IMG/VR virus record: IMGVR_UViG_3300042922_001168
Span: 1-32,555 of that record
Source: a virus
Length of the DNA stretch: 32,555 nt
Reading direction: 5' to 3' (one strand)
Each line of letters begins with the position of its first letter. Positions within the stretch are counted from its first letter, which is position 1. Below, in pieces: positions 8,329-16,849 of the stretch. Under the pieces are notes generated by a model. That model made no database searches, was not told the origin of the DNA, and saw nothing but the letters and a program-made list of their open reading frames with translations. A program made the position numbers and the translations under genes.

Positions 8329-8949
8329 TCATCCTCTCAATGATTTTTGAAGTTTGGAAAGTCTGAAGTTTACCTCATGAGTAAGACGTTCGTTCATTTT
8401 GTCCTGAGCAATCTTTTGTATATCCTCACCAACCGTCTCATTGGTGATCATCTGAGGAACAGCTAATGTCTTCAATACGACAATCGGCTTTCTTTCATCC
8501 CCCACACGCTTGAAGATGTTTGTTGCTCCACTCGCTTTCTGCAAAAAGGCTTTGGGATCAACTCCCACAGGCTGCATTGATCCCTTTTTTATTTTTACCT
8601 TTACCTGCGCTTTAGGATGCTTGACTCCAAGCGATCTTGAAATTACTGTTGTTTCCGGTTTATGAGGGAAATGTGTCAGCGACAGAGGCCTGCCTTTTGA
8701 CTCCAGGTGAGCAGACAGCTGACCTTTTTTAGCCTTATACTTCCTGATTGTCTTTTTTACATCTGCTCCCTTTATAGCGTACACACCGGTCACAATTCTG
8801 CTGAGCCTGGTATTTACAAAATCCAGCGTTCTATTAAGTGATGAAGCAATGGCACCGGATAGTTCCTTCTCAAAGTTTTTTGTTCCAATTATCAACCGCT
8901 TCAATTCTTTAGTATCAAAGGTAATATTAACGTCCTTCATTCTAATCAC
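8329..8949 (-). CDS. Prophage minor tail protein Z-like (lambda gpZ, neck/tail completion)
   Basis: 206 aa, starting with GTG at 8949 that overlaps the preceding stop (GTGA); an ATG at 8940 is the alternative. It is very basic. A long central stretch (KKTIRKYKAKKGQLSAHLE) and the C-terminal TLAVPQMITNETV followed by a helix ending RLSKLQKSLRG parallel lambda gpZ, whose C-terminus has the same proline-containing segment plus helix. gpZ is needed at the head-proximal end of the tail for DNA connection. Neighbours are a connector-like protein upstream and the tail terminator candidate downstream. Confidence 0.7.
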   Translation of the reverse strand: MIRMKDVNITFDTKELKRLIIGTKNFEKELSGAIASSLNRTLDFVNTRLSRIVTGVYAIKGADVKKTIRKYKAKKGQLSAHLESKGRPLSLTHFPHKPETTVISRSLGVKHPKAQVKVKIKKGSMQPVGVDPKAFLQKASGATNIFKRVGDERKPIVVLKTLAVPQMITNETVGEDIQKIAQDKMNERLTHEVNFRLSKLQKSLRG

Positions 8950-9254
8950 TCATTTCCTGAAAGAGTAATAAGGTATTCGCCGGCATCTATCTTAATATCA
9001 GTAACCAGCATGTCTTTGCCATCATAACTCTGATATTCATTCATTTTTGGTGGCTTTCCATAGGCCGAAGCCTGGACCGAATAAGCAATAGTATCCGAGG
9101 TTAACCCCAGATACTTTATATGCTTTTTCAGTTCTTCTCCATCCAGAGGAACAATAACCAGCGTTCTGTCATTGATGGTATGCTCTTCTCCGAATTCACT
9201 GGAGTTATAGAAAACACTCATATCGGATTCCAGATAGTCCTTAAATCCTGCCAT
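8946..9254 (-). CDS. Head-tail connector, lambda gpFII-like (putative)
   Basis: 102 aa from the ATG at 9254, preceded by GGGAAGTG. The open frame extends 33 codons upstream within the preceding gene but without support. The product (MAGFKDYLESDMSVFYNS) carries a beta-rich middle (TLVIVPLDGEEL) and an end (LVTDIKIDAGEYLITL) like gpFII-type attachment proteins, which fill the portal-tail junction. The gene order capsid, packaging-type protein, this, gpZ fits lambda E-FI-FII-Z. Similarity is low, so the name rests mostly on order and size. Confidence 0.5.
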   Translation of the reverse strand: MAGFKDYLESDMSVFYNSSEFGEEHTINDRTLVIVPLDGEELKKHIKYLGLTSDTIAYSVQASAYGKPPKMNEYQSYDGKDMLVTDIKIDAGEYLITLSGNE

Positions 9255-9258
9255 GGTA

Positions 9259-9651
9259 TCACTTCCCAGCCTTTGTCTTTTTGGCTGCAGTATCACCAAC
9301 ATAAGCAGCAGCATCAAACTTAATATCAATCTTGTCTGCAGCTCCGATGTCATCTACAAGCGGCTGTTCGGCAGGGCCGGTTCTGGTTTCAGTTGACAGT
9401 TCCTTTTCTGCATTCAGGACTTCCGAAGATTCTTTTCCATTTTTCTCATCGATTGGATCCCGGTCTATTCCATCATTAGCTTCTTTCTCTGTTTCATCTT
9501 CAGAGTAAACCTCCCTGACTGTTCCCCAAGGTTCGGCCACCTTGGATGAAATAAGTTTTTGTTCCTCCCTTTCAGTGAGATCATATATTATATCTCCGGG
9601 GATATATTTCTCCCCATCGACTTTTACGGTGCCTTTTTTAACTCTAATCAT
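9259..9651 (-). CDS. Small acidic head-region protein (lambda FI-position; function uncertain)
   Basis: 130 aa. The N-terminus, MIRVKKGTVKVDGEKYIPGD, continuing to LTEREEQKLISSKVAE, is a short module found in many phage structural-region proteins (V-x-G-x-x-Y-x-P-G-D, then a helix). The remainder is acidic and low-complexity, with many Glu, Asp and Ala, and ends KKTKAGK. The GGAGG site is good. It sits directly after the capsid gene, where lambda FI (an accessory packaging factor) lies, but no sequence match to FI can be claimed. Confidence 0.6.
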   Translation of the reverse strand: MIRVKKGTVKVDGEKYIPGDIIYDLTEREEQKLISSKVAEPWGTVREVYSEDETEKEANDGIDRDPIDEKNGKESSEVLNAEKELSTETRTGPAEQPLVDDIGAADKIDIKFDAAAYVGDTAAKKTKAGK

Positions 9652-9661
9652 ATTGAACCTC

Positions 9662-10720
9662 CTATTTTACCTTCATGGTTACCCAGGACGATACGTCATA
9701 AGGCTTTGGAATTGGCCTTGAAGCAAGCCTGTATTTCATCACATCATTCTGGATATTTGCGAATATCTTTGGGATCCTGGTACCCTCATAAGTATGATAT
9801 CTCTTGTCCTCTTCCAACTGGGTAACCGCAGCATATTCCAAGGATCCAAGGGAAGCAGGCAGGATTGATACCCTGTCCACTGGGAAAATTGGTTTTACAA
9901 TATTGTCATAGTCAAGGTACCATGCGTAATATACCCACAGTTCCAGGCCCAGTTCCGGAAGGTTGCCAATGTATTTGAGACCGTTTCCGTTCTGGGTTCT
10001 CAGCTCTGGTTTCATCATTCCTATATCAAGCATCCTGGTGTCAAGCATTTTCATAAATGCAGCATCTTTCCTCAAGAGGGGCCAAGCTTCCTGTCCAAGA
10101 ATAGCGTAAGATGGGTTATATCCCGATTTTAATACCACTTCGGTTGCTGCTTCGAGACTCTCGTATTTTTCAATTGACGTCTCCCACGAATCGCTACCAG
10201 CTAAAGTTATGAGGTTTTCTGCAGGCAACTGGTAGTTGATATCATCATCAACATAATTCTTCTTGTCATCATCTATGTATCCCCTTACGCTGATTTCACC
10301 TGTAGCAACCAGTTCGGCACACATGACTTCCTCTCTTCTTGTTATGGCATCATCCATTTCCCTGGCATCCTGCTGCAGGAAATAGTCCTGTCTTTCCTCA
10401 GGTGTCATTGCAGTATGGATATCTTCTCCCATTGACCTCGGCGCAAGGACCTCCGGTGTCAGTACTCTCTCGGGAGCAAGCTTTGGAGGGCTGTAGGTTT
10501 TTGTCTCAAAACCTCTTCTGGCCATGTTGATGCCTCCGATACGTGGAGCAACAAAAGGTGCTATTGTATAGCTGCCTTTTCTGAAATCCATGTCAATCTT
10601 ATCGGTTGGCCAAGTATTAACAGTTGGGAAAAAAGTATCCCTAAAAAAAGTAGTCACCGGCATATTTTTCTCGAATGCCGGTGACATGCTTCTTGGTTCA
10701 TTAGGATTAATATTATTCAC
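9662..10720 (-). CDS. Major capsid protein (lambda gpE-like)
   Basis: 352 aa with a GTG start at 10720 (GGGAGG upstream). The lambda-E family features include TFFRDTFFPTVNTWPTDKID near the N-terminus, VAPRIGGINMARRGFETKTY, and LAPERVLTPEVLAPRSMGED, then a long helix QDYFLQQDAREMDDAITRRE. The C-terminal half has RVSILPASLGSLEYAAVTQ. It should form the HK97-fold shell. The decoration protein gene lies just upstream and the protease/scaffold before it, as in lambda C-Nu3-D-E. Length is typical. No signs of damage. Confidence 0.95.
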   Translation of the reverse strand: MNNINPNEPRSMSPAFEKNMPVTTFFRDTFFPTVNTWPTDKIDMDFRKGSYTIAPFVAPRIGGINMARRGFETKTYSPPKLAPERVLTPEVLAPRSMGEDIHTAMTPEERQDYFLQQDAREMDDAITRREEVMCAELVATGEISVRGYIDDDKKNYVDDDINYQLPAENLITLAGSDSWETSIEKYESLEAATEVVLKSGYNPSYAILGQEAWPLLRKDAAFMKMLDTRMLDIGMMKPELRTQNGNGLKYIGNLPELGLELWVYYAWYLDYDNIVKPIFPVDRVSILPASLGSLEYAAVTQLEEDKRYHTYEGTRIPKIFANIQNDVMKYRLASRPIPKPYDVSSWVTMKVK

Positions 10721-10735
10721 GATAGATCATCCTCC

Positions 10736-11101
10736 CTATATTTCGTCCTTTAAGAATATTCCTACATCTCTGAGCTCGTCCTCATGGTTTACTGCCGTAC
10801 TGGTACCACCGAAAATTAAAGCATTCCTGTTGAATAAGCCTGTCTTATAGCAGACGGTCATTACATCAGCAGAAGTAGTATCGACATCCTGAGCTACAAT
10901 ATATTTGGCAACCTGACTTCCATCAGAGTTTGCCTTGTCCGTCTTCTTACCCTTACCACTTGCGGTTATTTTTCCGATAGCAGTTCCCCTTTTGACAATA
11001 CCCTGGCCGGAGGCAAGCACTATTCCTGTTGTCAGAATGTCAACGTCTGGACCCCCTATAAGATTGTCATAACCTACCGAACCTGTTATTTCGTACCCCA
11101 T
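10736..11101 (-). CDS. Head decoration protein (lambda gpD-like)
   Basis: 121 aa. It has an N-terminal unstructured arm and then the gpD-type core: VDILTTGIVLASGQGIVKRG, a glycine/lysine-rich loop, YIVAQDVDTTSAD, and a C-terminal hydrophobic CYKTGLFNRNALIFGG segment. In lambda, trimers of gpD clamp the expanded shell. The ATG overlaps the stop of the protease/scaffold gene (TAATG). Position between scaffold and capsid genes matches lambda. Confidence 0.88.
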   Translation of the reverse strand: MGYEITGSVGYDNLIGGPDVDILTTGIVLASGQGIVKRGTAIGKITASGKGKKTDKANSDGSQVAKYIVAQDVDTTSADVMTVCYKTGLFNRNALIFGGTSTAVNHEDELRDVGIFLKDEI

Positions 11102-11496
11102 TATCTGTTTCCTCCTCTCCTGAGAGCATCAAAGCCAGCTGCAATGTTTTTCAGCTTATCCTGTGTGTTTTTTGGTTTTTCGCCACTTTCTCCACTGGAT
11201 GCTGCAGGTACATTATTCGCACCTGAATTCTGGGCATCAGTCTGAGAATTGTTCAGGTACTGCTGCCCTCTCTGTGAGTCCTCCTGCAAAGCTTTAAATG
11301 CCAGCTCCTTTGCATCCACTGGCTCTTCAAACTTTGCCTTGTTTACGAGATCAGTATTGATGTTAGCAGATATTTTTTCAATATCCCGAATCCTGTGTCT
11401 CTCGTTTTTTGCGCCTTCCGCTCTGGCCGCATCCTCAATCTGCCTTACCAGTTCAGGGCAAGTGTTTCTTAATTCTTCAATAGTCTTTGGAGGCAT
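11101..11496 (-). CDS. Nested in-frame scaffold protein (lambda Nu3-like), internal start in the protease gene
   Basis: An ATG at 11496, in frame with the protease, is preceded by AGAAGGAG with an 8-nt spacer, a stronger ribosome site than that of the full gene. It would yield 131 aa starting MPPKTIEELRNTC, exactly the helical scaffold-like tail after the protease linker, ending GFDALRRGGNR. In lambda the scaffold Nu3 is made in the same way from within gene C, and the full-length and short forms share their C-terminus. Translation from this site is predicted, not shown. Confidence 0.68.
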   Translation of the reverse strand: MPPKTIEELRNTCPELVRQIEDAARAEGAKNERHRIRDIEKISANINTDLVNKAKFEEPVDAKELAFKALQEDSQRGQQYLNNSQTDAQNSGANNVPAASSGESGEKPKNTQDKLKNIAAGFDALRRGGNR

Positions 11497-12267
11497 GAGA
11501 TCAACTCCTTCTAAATTATTATTTATATTTGCATCAGGCTGCGGCTTTAGTTCGCCGGCCTGTGGTGCACTGCTTTGTGTTTTTTCCTTTTTGGCAAATT
11601 CCATAAATCTCTGCATGGAAGCTGACATGGAATTTTGTATTGAAAGACGGCTAAACATGAAATTGTTTTCTATAGGATCATCGACCCCGTCATCTGACGA
11701 TGTATAAAGAATTTTATCTACAAAACCTTCTTTAGCTGCTTTTTTAGCCGACATAAATGTCTCTTCATCCATCATTTCCGATATCTTTTTATGTGACTTT
11801 TTTGTCTTTAGCTGATAGGCATTTATAATGGTATTCTTAACCTCATCAAGAACGTCCGCTGCATGTCTCATGTCTTTAGCTTCGCCTACCGCGCTACTCC
11901 ATGGATTATGTATCATAAGCATACCTACAGGACTTATATTTATTTCATCTCCAGCCATTGCAATAACTGAAGCAGCTGACATGGCCTTACCATCAATTTT
12001 TACAGTAACCTTGCCATTATGCTCTTTAAGTGCATTGTAAATTCCTGCACCGGCAAAAACATCACCACCATAACTATCAATCCACACTGTTATGTTCTTT
12101 CCTTTATGTTCTGAAAGTTCAGCCCTGAAAGAATTAGGAGAAGCTGCTGGTATTCCAAACCATTCATATATCCATGCATCATCATCACTGACAACTTCTC
12201 CAGAAATCCTAAGCTCAACTTCTGTATCATCCTGCTCATTTTTTATAAAGTTCCAAAACCTAGGCAT
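11101..12267 (-). CDS. Head maturation protease (ClpP/S14 type) with C-terminal scaffold domain
   Basis: 388 aa from the ATG at 12267. Residues about 15 to 190 are a ClpP-like serine protease: the WIDSYGGDVFAG strand, Ser100 in MSAASVIAMAG, His120 in MLMIHNPWSS, and FMSAKKAAKEGFVD near the third catalytic position. A linker rich in Gln, Ala and Pro follows. The last 131 residues (MPPKTIEELRNTCPELVRQ onward) are helical and charged, like a scaffold. It should cleave head proteins during prohead maturation, like lambda gpC. The start overlaps the portal stop by 8 nt. An internal start within the frame is listed separately. Confidence 0.92.
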   Translation of the reverse strand: MPRFWNFIKNEQDDTEVELRISGEVVSDDDAWIYEWFGIPAASPNSFRAELSEHKGKNITVWIDSYGGDVFAGAGIYNALKEHNGKVTVKIDGKAMSAASVIAMAGDEINISPVGMLMIHNPWSSAVGEAKDMRHAADVLDEVKNTIINAYQLKTKKSHKKISEMMDEETFMSAKKAAKEGFVDKILYTSSDDGVDDPIENNFMFSRLSIQNSMSASMQRFMEFAKKEKTQSSAPQAGELKPQPDANINNNLEGVDLMPPKTIEELRNTCPELVRQIEDAARAEGAKNERHRIRDIEKISANINTDLVNKAKFEEPVDAKELAFKALQEDSQRGQQYLNNSQTDAQNSGANNVPAASSGESGEKPKNTQDKLKNIAAGFDALRRGGNR

Positions 12268-13969
12268 TATTTTCATCACTCCTCATAATATCTTTAGCTA
12301 CATACTCAGCTATTTTATCTATGATGGCATTAGATAAATTTGATGAGTTGTCGCTCGATCCGTTAGAATTACTATTACTTTCTGTAGGATTAAGCTGTTT
12401 CATCAATTCGCTTTCACGAATAACTTGGCCAATGTTTTTATCCCAATCTCCGCCAGTTAGTTCGATTGTTTCTTTTTCCCGAGTAGAAAAAGCCTGACCT
12501 ACCCTTAAAATAGCAGCTGTTACTTCCTTGACCGGATCTATCTGTCCGGGAGCCGGCCCGTTCCAGTCAGCCTTGCACCATGCTTTTTTCTTCGCCGGAT
12601 CATTGAAAAAGCCGGGAGCATTCACCCTGCCTCTGGCAACAGCTTCGGACAGCCATAGTTCATATACCGGCTGGCAGAAATCATTTGCAAACCAGGTCCT
12701 CCTCATCCGGAATGCTTTCCATGCTTCCAGAAGTGCTGCCCTTGATGCCGAGTAGCTGGCCATAAAAGATTTTGTAAGCAGCTCGAAAGGAATCTCCAAT
12801 GCAGCTCCGGTATATTTGGCCATAGCCGTAACAAAAGCATCAAACTGGGCAGTTGGTTGTTTAGGTTCTCCAAATTCTACACCTTCACCTGGTCTTAAAA
12901 CATTTACTGTACCTGCACCAAGTTCATAACTTGTTTCGTCATCTTCATCCTCGACTCTTTGATCATCATTAATTGAACTACCGAAGAATGGATTTGAATC
13001 TGCCGTCTCAGATGTTATGAAGGCAGTAAAAAACGACTGCACAACCGCAGCCGTCAATGTCGCTTCTGTATACCTGGTTATTTGCTTCAGGCACTCAATA
13101 ACCGGTGCAAGATACGGCACTCCTCTGTATTGTTCACAACGCTCTTGTTCCATAAGGTGCACAATATTCGGATCTCCCGTTTTTTCTCCGAATGCTTCCA
13201 CCCTGGTCCATTCTTTCTTTACACCTTTTAATGTACTATTTGGATATTGATCACATATCCAGTAGGCAACTACCGCACCTGTTTCCTTGTCAACCTCAAC
13301 ACCATTGTAAATTGGATTGCCATTACCGGTATTCTTTCCAACAACATTCACTCTGGCCGGAAGAAAGCTTGATACCCTGTTTACTGAATTTGGATTGCAT
13401 ATCCTGTCGGATTCAATAAGGTGAACACGCAAACTGTATGGCATCCAGGCGTTTGGATTATCCTTCTTTAATATTCCGACCCCATCACCGTTCATTAACC
13501 AGCTCATCAGGGCAATCTGCTGCAGTTCATAGAAATTGTTTAACCGGAGAGTATCACACCAAACTGATTCAGACCATAGTGCAAACTCCCGTTCAGTATT
13601 CATTTCCCACTTATCAGCCTGTTCCCTGGTCATTCCAAGATATTCAAAATCAATCCTGGCTTTTAACCTCAGTCCGGATCCGACCACATTAGTCCTATTC
13701 GTCTTTATACCGGAGGTGGCGAGTGGAGCTGACATATACAGATCTCTGGAACGCTGCCTCAGTGTATCAAGATTTTTATCAATGTCTTCCTGTGGGCTTT
13801 TACTACTTGCAATCCAACCTTTAAGAGACTTCTTACTCCGGCTGGCACCGCTTTCAGAGTAGCCGGAATTAGAAAACTTTCGTATTGCATCACCCTGCAT
13901 CCTGGCCATCTGCCTTTTCATTCCTGACTGAGGACTGAAATAGTTTACAACCTTATCTGCAATATTCAA
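12260..13969 (-). CDS. Portal protein (lambda gpB-like)
   Basis: 569 aa with a TTG start at 13969; GGAGG lies 9 nt before. Hallmarks of lambda-type portals are MNIADKVVNYFSPQSGMKRQ at the N-terminus, SRDLYMSAPLATSGIKTNRTN, GVGILKKDNP, and RCEQYRGVPYLAPVIECLKQ, then PFELLTKSFMASYSASRAALLEAW. The C-terminus is low-complexity (Asn/Ser). The dodecamer would form the packaging and ejection channel. Adjacent gpW-position gene and terminase upstream confirm the module. Confidence 0.95.
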   Translation of the reverse strand: MNIADKVVNYFSPQSGMKRQMARMQGDAIRKFSNSGYSESGASRSKKSLKGWIASSKSPQEDIDKNLDTLRQRSRDLYMSAPLATSGIKTNRTNVVGSGLRLKARIDFEYLGMTREQADKWEMNTEREFALWSESVWCDTLRLNNFYELQQIALMSWLMNGDGVGILKKDNPNAWMPYSLRVHLIESDRICNPNSVNRVSSFLPARVNVVGKNTGNGNPIYNGVEVDKETGAVVAYWICDQYPNSTLKGVKKEWTRVEAFGEKTGDPNIVHLMEQERCEQYRGVPYLAPVIECLKQITRYTEATLTAAVVQSFFTAFITSETADSNPFFGSSINDDQRVEDEDDETSYELGAGTVNVLRPGEGVEFGEPKQPTAQFDAFVTAMAKYTGAALEIPFELLTKSFMASYSASRAALLEAWKAFRMRRTWFANDFCQPVYELWLSEAVARGRVNAPGFFNDPAKKKAWCKADWNGPAPGQIDPVKEVTAAILRVGQAFSTREKETIELTGGDWDKNIGQVIRESELMKQLNPTESNSNSNGSSDNSSNLSNAIIDKIAEYVAKDIMRSDENNA

Positions 13970-13984
13970 CCTTGATCACCTCCC

Positions 13985-14221
13985 CTATAAATCCCTTAAT
14001 GTAATTCTGAATGCTTTTCTTCGGCCCTTGATTCTTTGAAGTGCCTCAAGATCTTCAACTTCCTTTTTCCACATTTGAATCTCTTCCCTGATCTGATACA
14101 GGTTTGCTCTGTCAAGTCTCCGACCGTTTATCTGATATGACTGGCCTGTTGCAACTGCAGCCTCAGCGTCCAACCACATTTTTAATCTTGCCCTTGCCTC
14201 ATCAAGTGTCCATGCCGGCAT
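13985..14221 (-). CDS. Small head-tail joining protein in the lambda gpW position (DUF6148-like)
   Basis: 78 aa from the ATG at 14221; a GTG four codons earlier is also possible. The sequence is two helices around a short strand: ARARLKMWLDAEAAVATGQS, YQINGRRLDRAN, then YQIREEIQMWKKEVEDLE. This A-T-G-Q-S-Y-x-I-x-G-R motif followed by a helix is shared by many phage proteins between terminase and portal and is comparable to gpW in size and layout. gpW plugs the portal after packaging. Family is recognised with fair confidence; function by position. Confidence 0.7.
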   Translation of the reverse strand: MPAWTLDEARARLKMWLDAEAAVATGQSYQINGRRLDRANLYQIREEIQMWKKEVEDLEALQRIKGRRKAFRITLRDL

Positions 14222-14241
14222 AACCCTCACCACCCTTCAAT

Positions 14242-16152
14242 TTATATATCCATTCCCCTTTTGACACAACCGGAACGGCGCTTTGGTTTGTTAACAGCAG
14301 CCGGTTTATTGTTTTGAGCATCTGTAACCTCTTTATGCTTATTTTCAAGAGCAGTAAAATCAACATTCAAAAGCTTTAGGGCTGCAAAAGCATAGTTTCT
14401 CATGTCCAAGGGTTCATTTCTCACAGTGTCTGATATCTTTTGCCATTGAGGTACCGTCCGGCCTTTTTGCTTCACATATACAATCTTTTCAGAGATAAGA
14501 CCCTTAAAATATATCTGATCGTATCCCCGGTCCTCATTGTCAGGGAAGTGGCAATATCCTTCTCCCACTTCCTTGATTTTCAGCCTGGACATAATGCTTG
14601 ATTTTCCGGAATCAACACCTAAAATAATCAGGACACAGTTTTCAGTATCCTGATTTACTGAATTGTTCTTTCTCTTTTTATTCTTACTATTATCCGGCTT
14701 GGTCCTTGTCACCTTGTAAATTAGCGGATAACCTGGACCTCCCATACCTTTTATGGCAAAGACATATTTACCCCGAGTCTGTTTCTTTTTACAGTATTTA
14801 TATACCGCTGAGGTACTATGTCCTCCGGAATCTATAAAGGTACAGGCAATATGTCTTGATAACCCGCCTGCAAAACTGAATTGTCTGTCAAGTACTTCAT
14901 CCAGCTTAATCCAGGTCTCAGGGAGTTCCGGATCAGAAAGTATAAATCCCCTTTGGATTCCCCAGCTTTCTTCGCCCTTACCCCAGCCGACAATTTCATA
15001 TTCAAGGCGATCCCCCTGTACATCCACGCCGCATGTCAGTATCAAAACTCCTTCTGGAATATCTGCAGCAAAGCTTTCACGGCGTTTCATCAATATGTCT
15101 TCTGTTTCTATCTCGCCCTTTTCTTCCCACGACTCTCCGAGAACTGTATTTGTAAAAACCTTTTTCTGCTCCGGGTCATTTTTCACCTGAAGCCATAGTT
15201 TCAAAATATCCTCCCAGAACCACCAGGGAGATACAAATGCATTAAGGTGAAAGCTCCTGACTTTTTGTGCTACAGGGTTATCTGACACCCAAGCACCAGG
15301 CTGATTCTTCCAAGTGAACTCGTTAAACTCCTCAAAGCAGCAGGGACACTGGAACATTATGTCCCAAACAGTGTAATTGCCTTTATCATCCCGCTCATAC
15401 TGGTACTTGATCCCTTGAATATTTATATATACAAAGGCACCACAGTGTGGACATTCTTTCTTCCACTTTTCCTGGGTGCCTTTCATATACTCCTCTTCAA
15501 TTCTGGAAACTCCTTTTATTGTTGGAGTCGAAACCTTTAATTTTTTGCGGTTCGGATAGGTTATGGTTCTTTTCTCGGCAAGTTCCAGGGGATCTCCTTC
15601 CGCTCCCGCACTTAGCGGGAAACCATCAATCTCATCTGCAATAACGATTCTGATAGGCTTTGATGCAAGTCCCCTCGGACTATTTGCACCGACAAGTGCA
15701 AGTGATCCTCCCGGATAATTCTTGGAGAGAATTGTATTGTTTGAATCCTTGCTTTTCGCATCCGCTATCTTTTCCCTAAGAACTTTTGTATCTCTTATAA
15801 GTGGTGCAATACGCCTTTTAGAGTAGTCTTCAGCAAGCTCTAAAGTTGGCTCGATCAAAAGTATCGGGCATGGATCAACATCAACATAGTAACCAATAAT
15901 ATTATTGATAATCTCATTCTTGCCAACCTGACTGCATGACATTACTGCAATAGTTTCTATTTCAGGATTATTTACTGCATCCATAATCTCGACTTGGTAT
16001 GGGGCTCTATCGTTCCTCCATTTGCCAGGCTCCGCGGATGATTCTCTACTGAGTACTCTGTTTTCCTCAGCCCATTTGCTGACCCTAATATCAGGAGGAG
16101 GTGCGAATAATCCAATTACTTCCTGGAATAATGCTATTGTTTTATTTTCCAT
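14242..16152 (-). CDS. Terminase large subunit (lambda gpA family)
   Basis: 636 aa from the ATG at 16152; the frame extends 16 codons upstream into the small-subunit gene but this ATG has GAGTGATG before it. An ATPase domain holds a variant P-loop SCSQVGKNE (residues about 72 to 80) and Walker B RIVIADEIDGF. CPHCGAFVYINIQG plus FQCPCCFEEF form a zinc-binding insertion typical of the gpA family. The nuclease domain begins at ILTCGVDVQGDRLEYEIVGW. It packages DNA and cuts cos. The start overlaps the small-subunit gene by 11 nt. Confidence 0.96.
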   Translation of the reverse strand: MENKTIALFQEVIGLFAPPPDIRVSKWAEENRVLSRESSAEPGKWRNDRAPYQVEIMDAVNNPEIETIAVMSCSQVGKNEIINNIIGYYVDVDPCPILLIEPTLELAEDYSKRRIAPLIRDTKVLREKIADAKSKDSNNTILSKNYPGGSLALVGANSPRGLASKPIRIVIADEIDGFPLSAGAEGDPLELAEKRTITYPNRKKLKVSTPTIKGVSRIEEEYMKGTQEKWKKECPHCGAFVYINIQGIKYQYERDDKGNYTVWDIMFQCPCCFEEFNEFTWKNQPGAWVSDNPVAQKVRSFHLNAFVSPWWFWEDILKLWLQVKNDPEQKKVFTNTVLGESWEEKGEIETEDILMKRRESFAADIPEGVLILTCGVDVQGDRLEYEIVGWGKGEESWGIQRGFILSDPELPETWIKLDEVLDRQFSFAGGLSRHIACTFIDSGGHSTSAVYKYCKKKQTRGKYVFAIKGMGGPGYPLIYKVTRTKPDNSKNKKRKNNSVNQDTENCVLIILGVDSGKSSIMSRLKIKEVGEGYCHFPDNEDRGYDQIYFKGLISEKIVYVKQKGRTVPQWQKISDTVRNEPLDMRNYAFAALKLLNVDFTALENKHKEVTDAQNNKPAAVNKPKRRSGCVKRGMDI

Positions 16153-16615
16153 TATCATCACTCTCAAACATATTTGCATCATATACGGCCAATTCATCAA
16201 GTGCGATTTTCACTTCTTTTGTCAGGATGTCAATAATTATATTCGGATTTTTTTGTCCGACAAGTTTGACAGCAACACCTAACGGCATTGCAAGAAGTTT
16301 GTTTCTACAGGCAATAATCATCCCACCCAAGACATTTTTTATATCTTCAGCCCTGTGGACCTCATTCTTGAGTTCGGCAAGCTCAATCTCCGCAATCTCT
16401 CTTTTTACCTTTTCGAGCAGGGCATGCTCCTGATCATAGTTTATTCCCGGACCTATTCCAGCCTTATTCTTATAATATTCAAGTATTACCTGCATAACAT
16501 TGAACTGTCCGTCAGGATCCTTGGCTATTACTTTTTCAGCGACCAGCTGGTTGACACGCCGTTCACTGAGTTCCATGATTTTTGCCATCGTTTTTGCATT
16601 TACCAGCATGGCCAT
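16142..16615 (-). CDS. Terminase small subunit (lambda Nu1-like)
   Basis: 157 aa from the ATG at 16615 (GAGGTG upstream). The N-terminal winged helix-turn-helix is clear: AKTMAKIMELSERRVNQLVAE, continuing to VIAKDPDGQF. A long helix with LEKVKREIAEIELAEL and the C-terminal GQKNPNIIIDILTKEV region follow. In lambda, Nu1 binds cosB and recruits gpA, which starts just downstream here with an 11-nt overlap. It is the first gene of the late operon. A candidate cos region lies directly upstream. Confidence 0.88.
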   Translation of the reverse strand: MAMLVNAKTMAKIMELSERRVNQLVAEKVIAKDPDGQFNVMQVILEYYKNKAGIGPGINYDQEHALLEKVKREIAEIELAELKNEVHRAEDIKNVLGGMIIACRNKLLAMPLGVAVKLVGQKNPNIIIDILTKEVKIALDELAVYDANMFESDDNGK

Positions 16616-16631
16616 TAACAACACCTCATTT

Positions 16632-16740
16632 CCTTAAAATTTCCCTACCCTAAATTAAGGTACAAACTGCTTATCGGAAGGAAATTCAACAAAAATCTTT
16701 TATCTAGTTGAATTTTGGGGTTCGCGAGCACCGCAAGCCT
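16632..16740 (-). other. Candidate cos region upstream of the small terminase gene
   Basis: The AT-rich gap before the small terminase gene contains three ordered elements. CCTTAAAATTT (16632) and AAATTAAGG (16652) form an inverted repeat with one bulge. AAATTCAAC (16682 to 16690) and GTTGAATTT (16707 to 16715) form a perfect 9-bp inverted repeat. An isolated GC-rich block of about 23 nt (16717 to 16740, GGGGTTCGCGAGCACCGCAA core) has partial twofold symmetry. Lambda-type Nu1/gpA terminases cut a GC-rich cosN next to Nu1 binding sites in this position. Assignment is by context only. Confidence 0.3.
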
Positions 16741-16786
16741 TTTTGATTGGCTGGAAGTACCTTTTATTACCATTTACGGGCAACAA

Positions 16787-16813
16787 AAAAGAGATAACGG
16801 ATGTATCTCTTTT
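16787..16813 (-). terminator. Rho-independent terminator after the lipoprotein gene
   Basis: AAAAGAGATA pairs with TATCTCTTTT (10 bp) around a 7-nt loop. On the minus strand it is followed by a T-run, so it ends minus-strand transcription after the lipoprotein gene. The symmetrical A and T tracts could make it bidirectional. It separates the accessory zone from the late operon. Confidence 0.8.
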
Positions 16814-16849
16814 AGTTTTATTATTCTATTGTCACAAAAAATCAACTTA

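Noticed and set aside
11249-11707. 152-aa plus-strand frame within the protease/scaffold gene
   Set aside because: Cysteine- and serine-rich shadow of the minus-strand gene; no start signal or recognisable domain.
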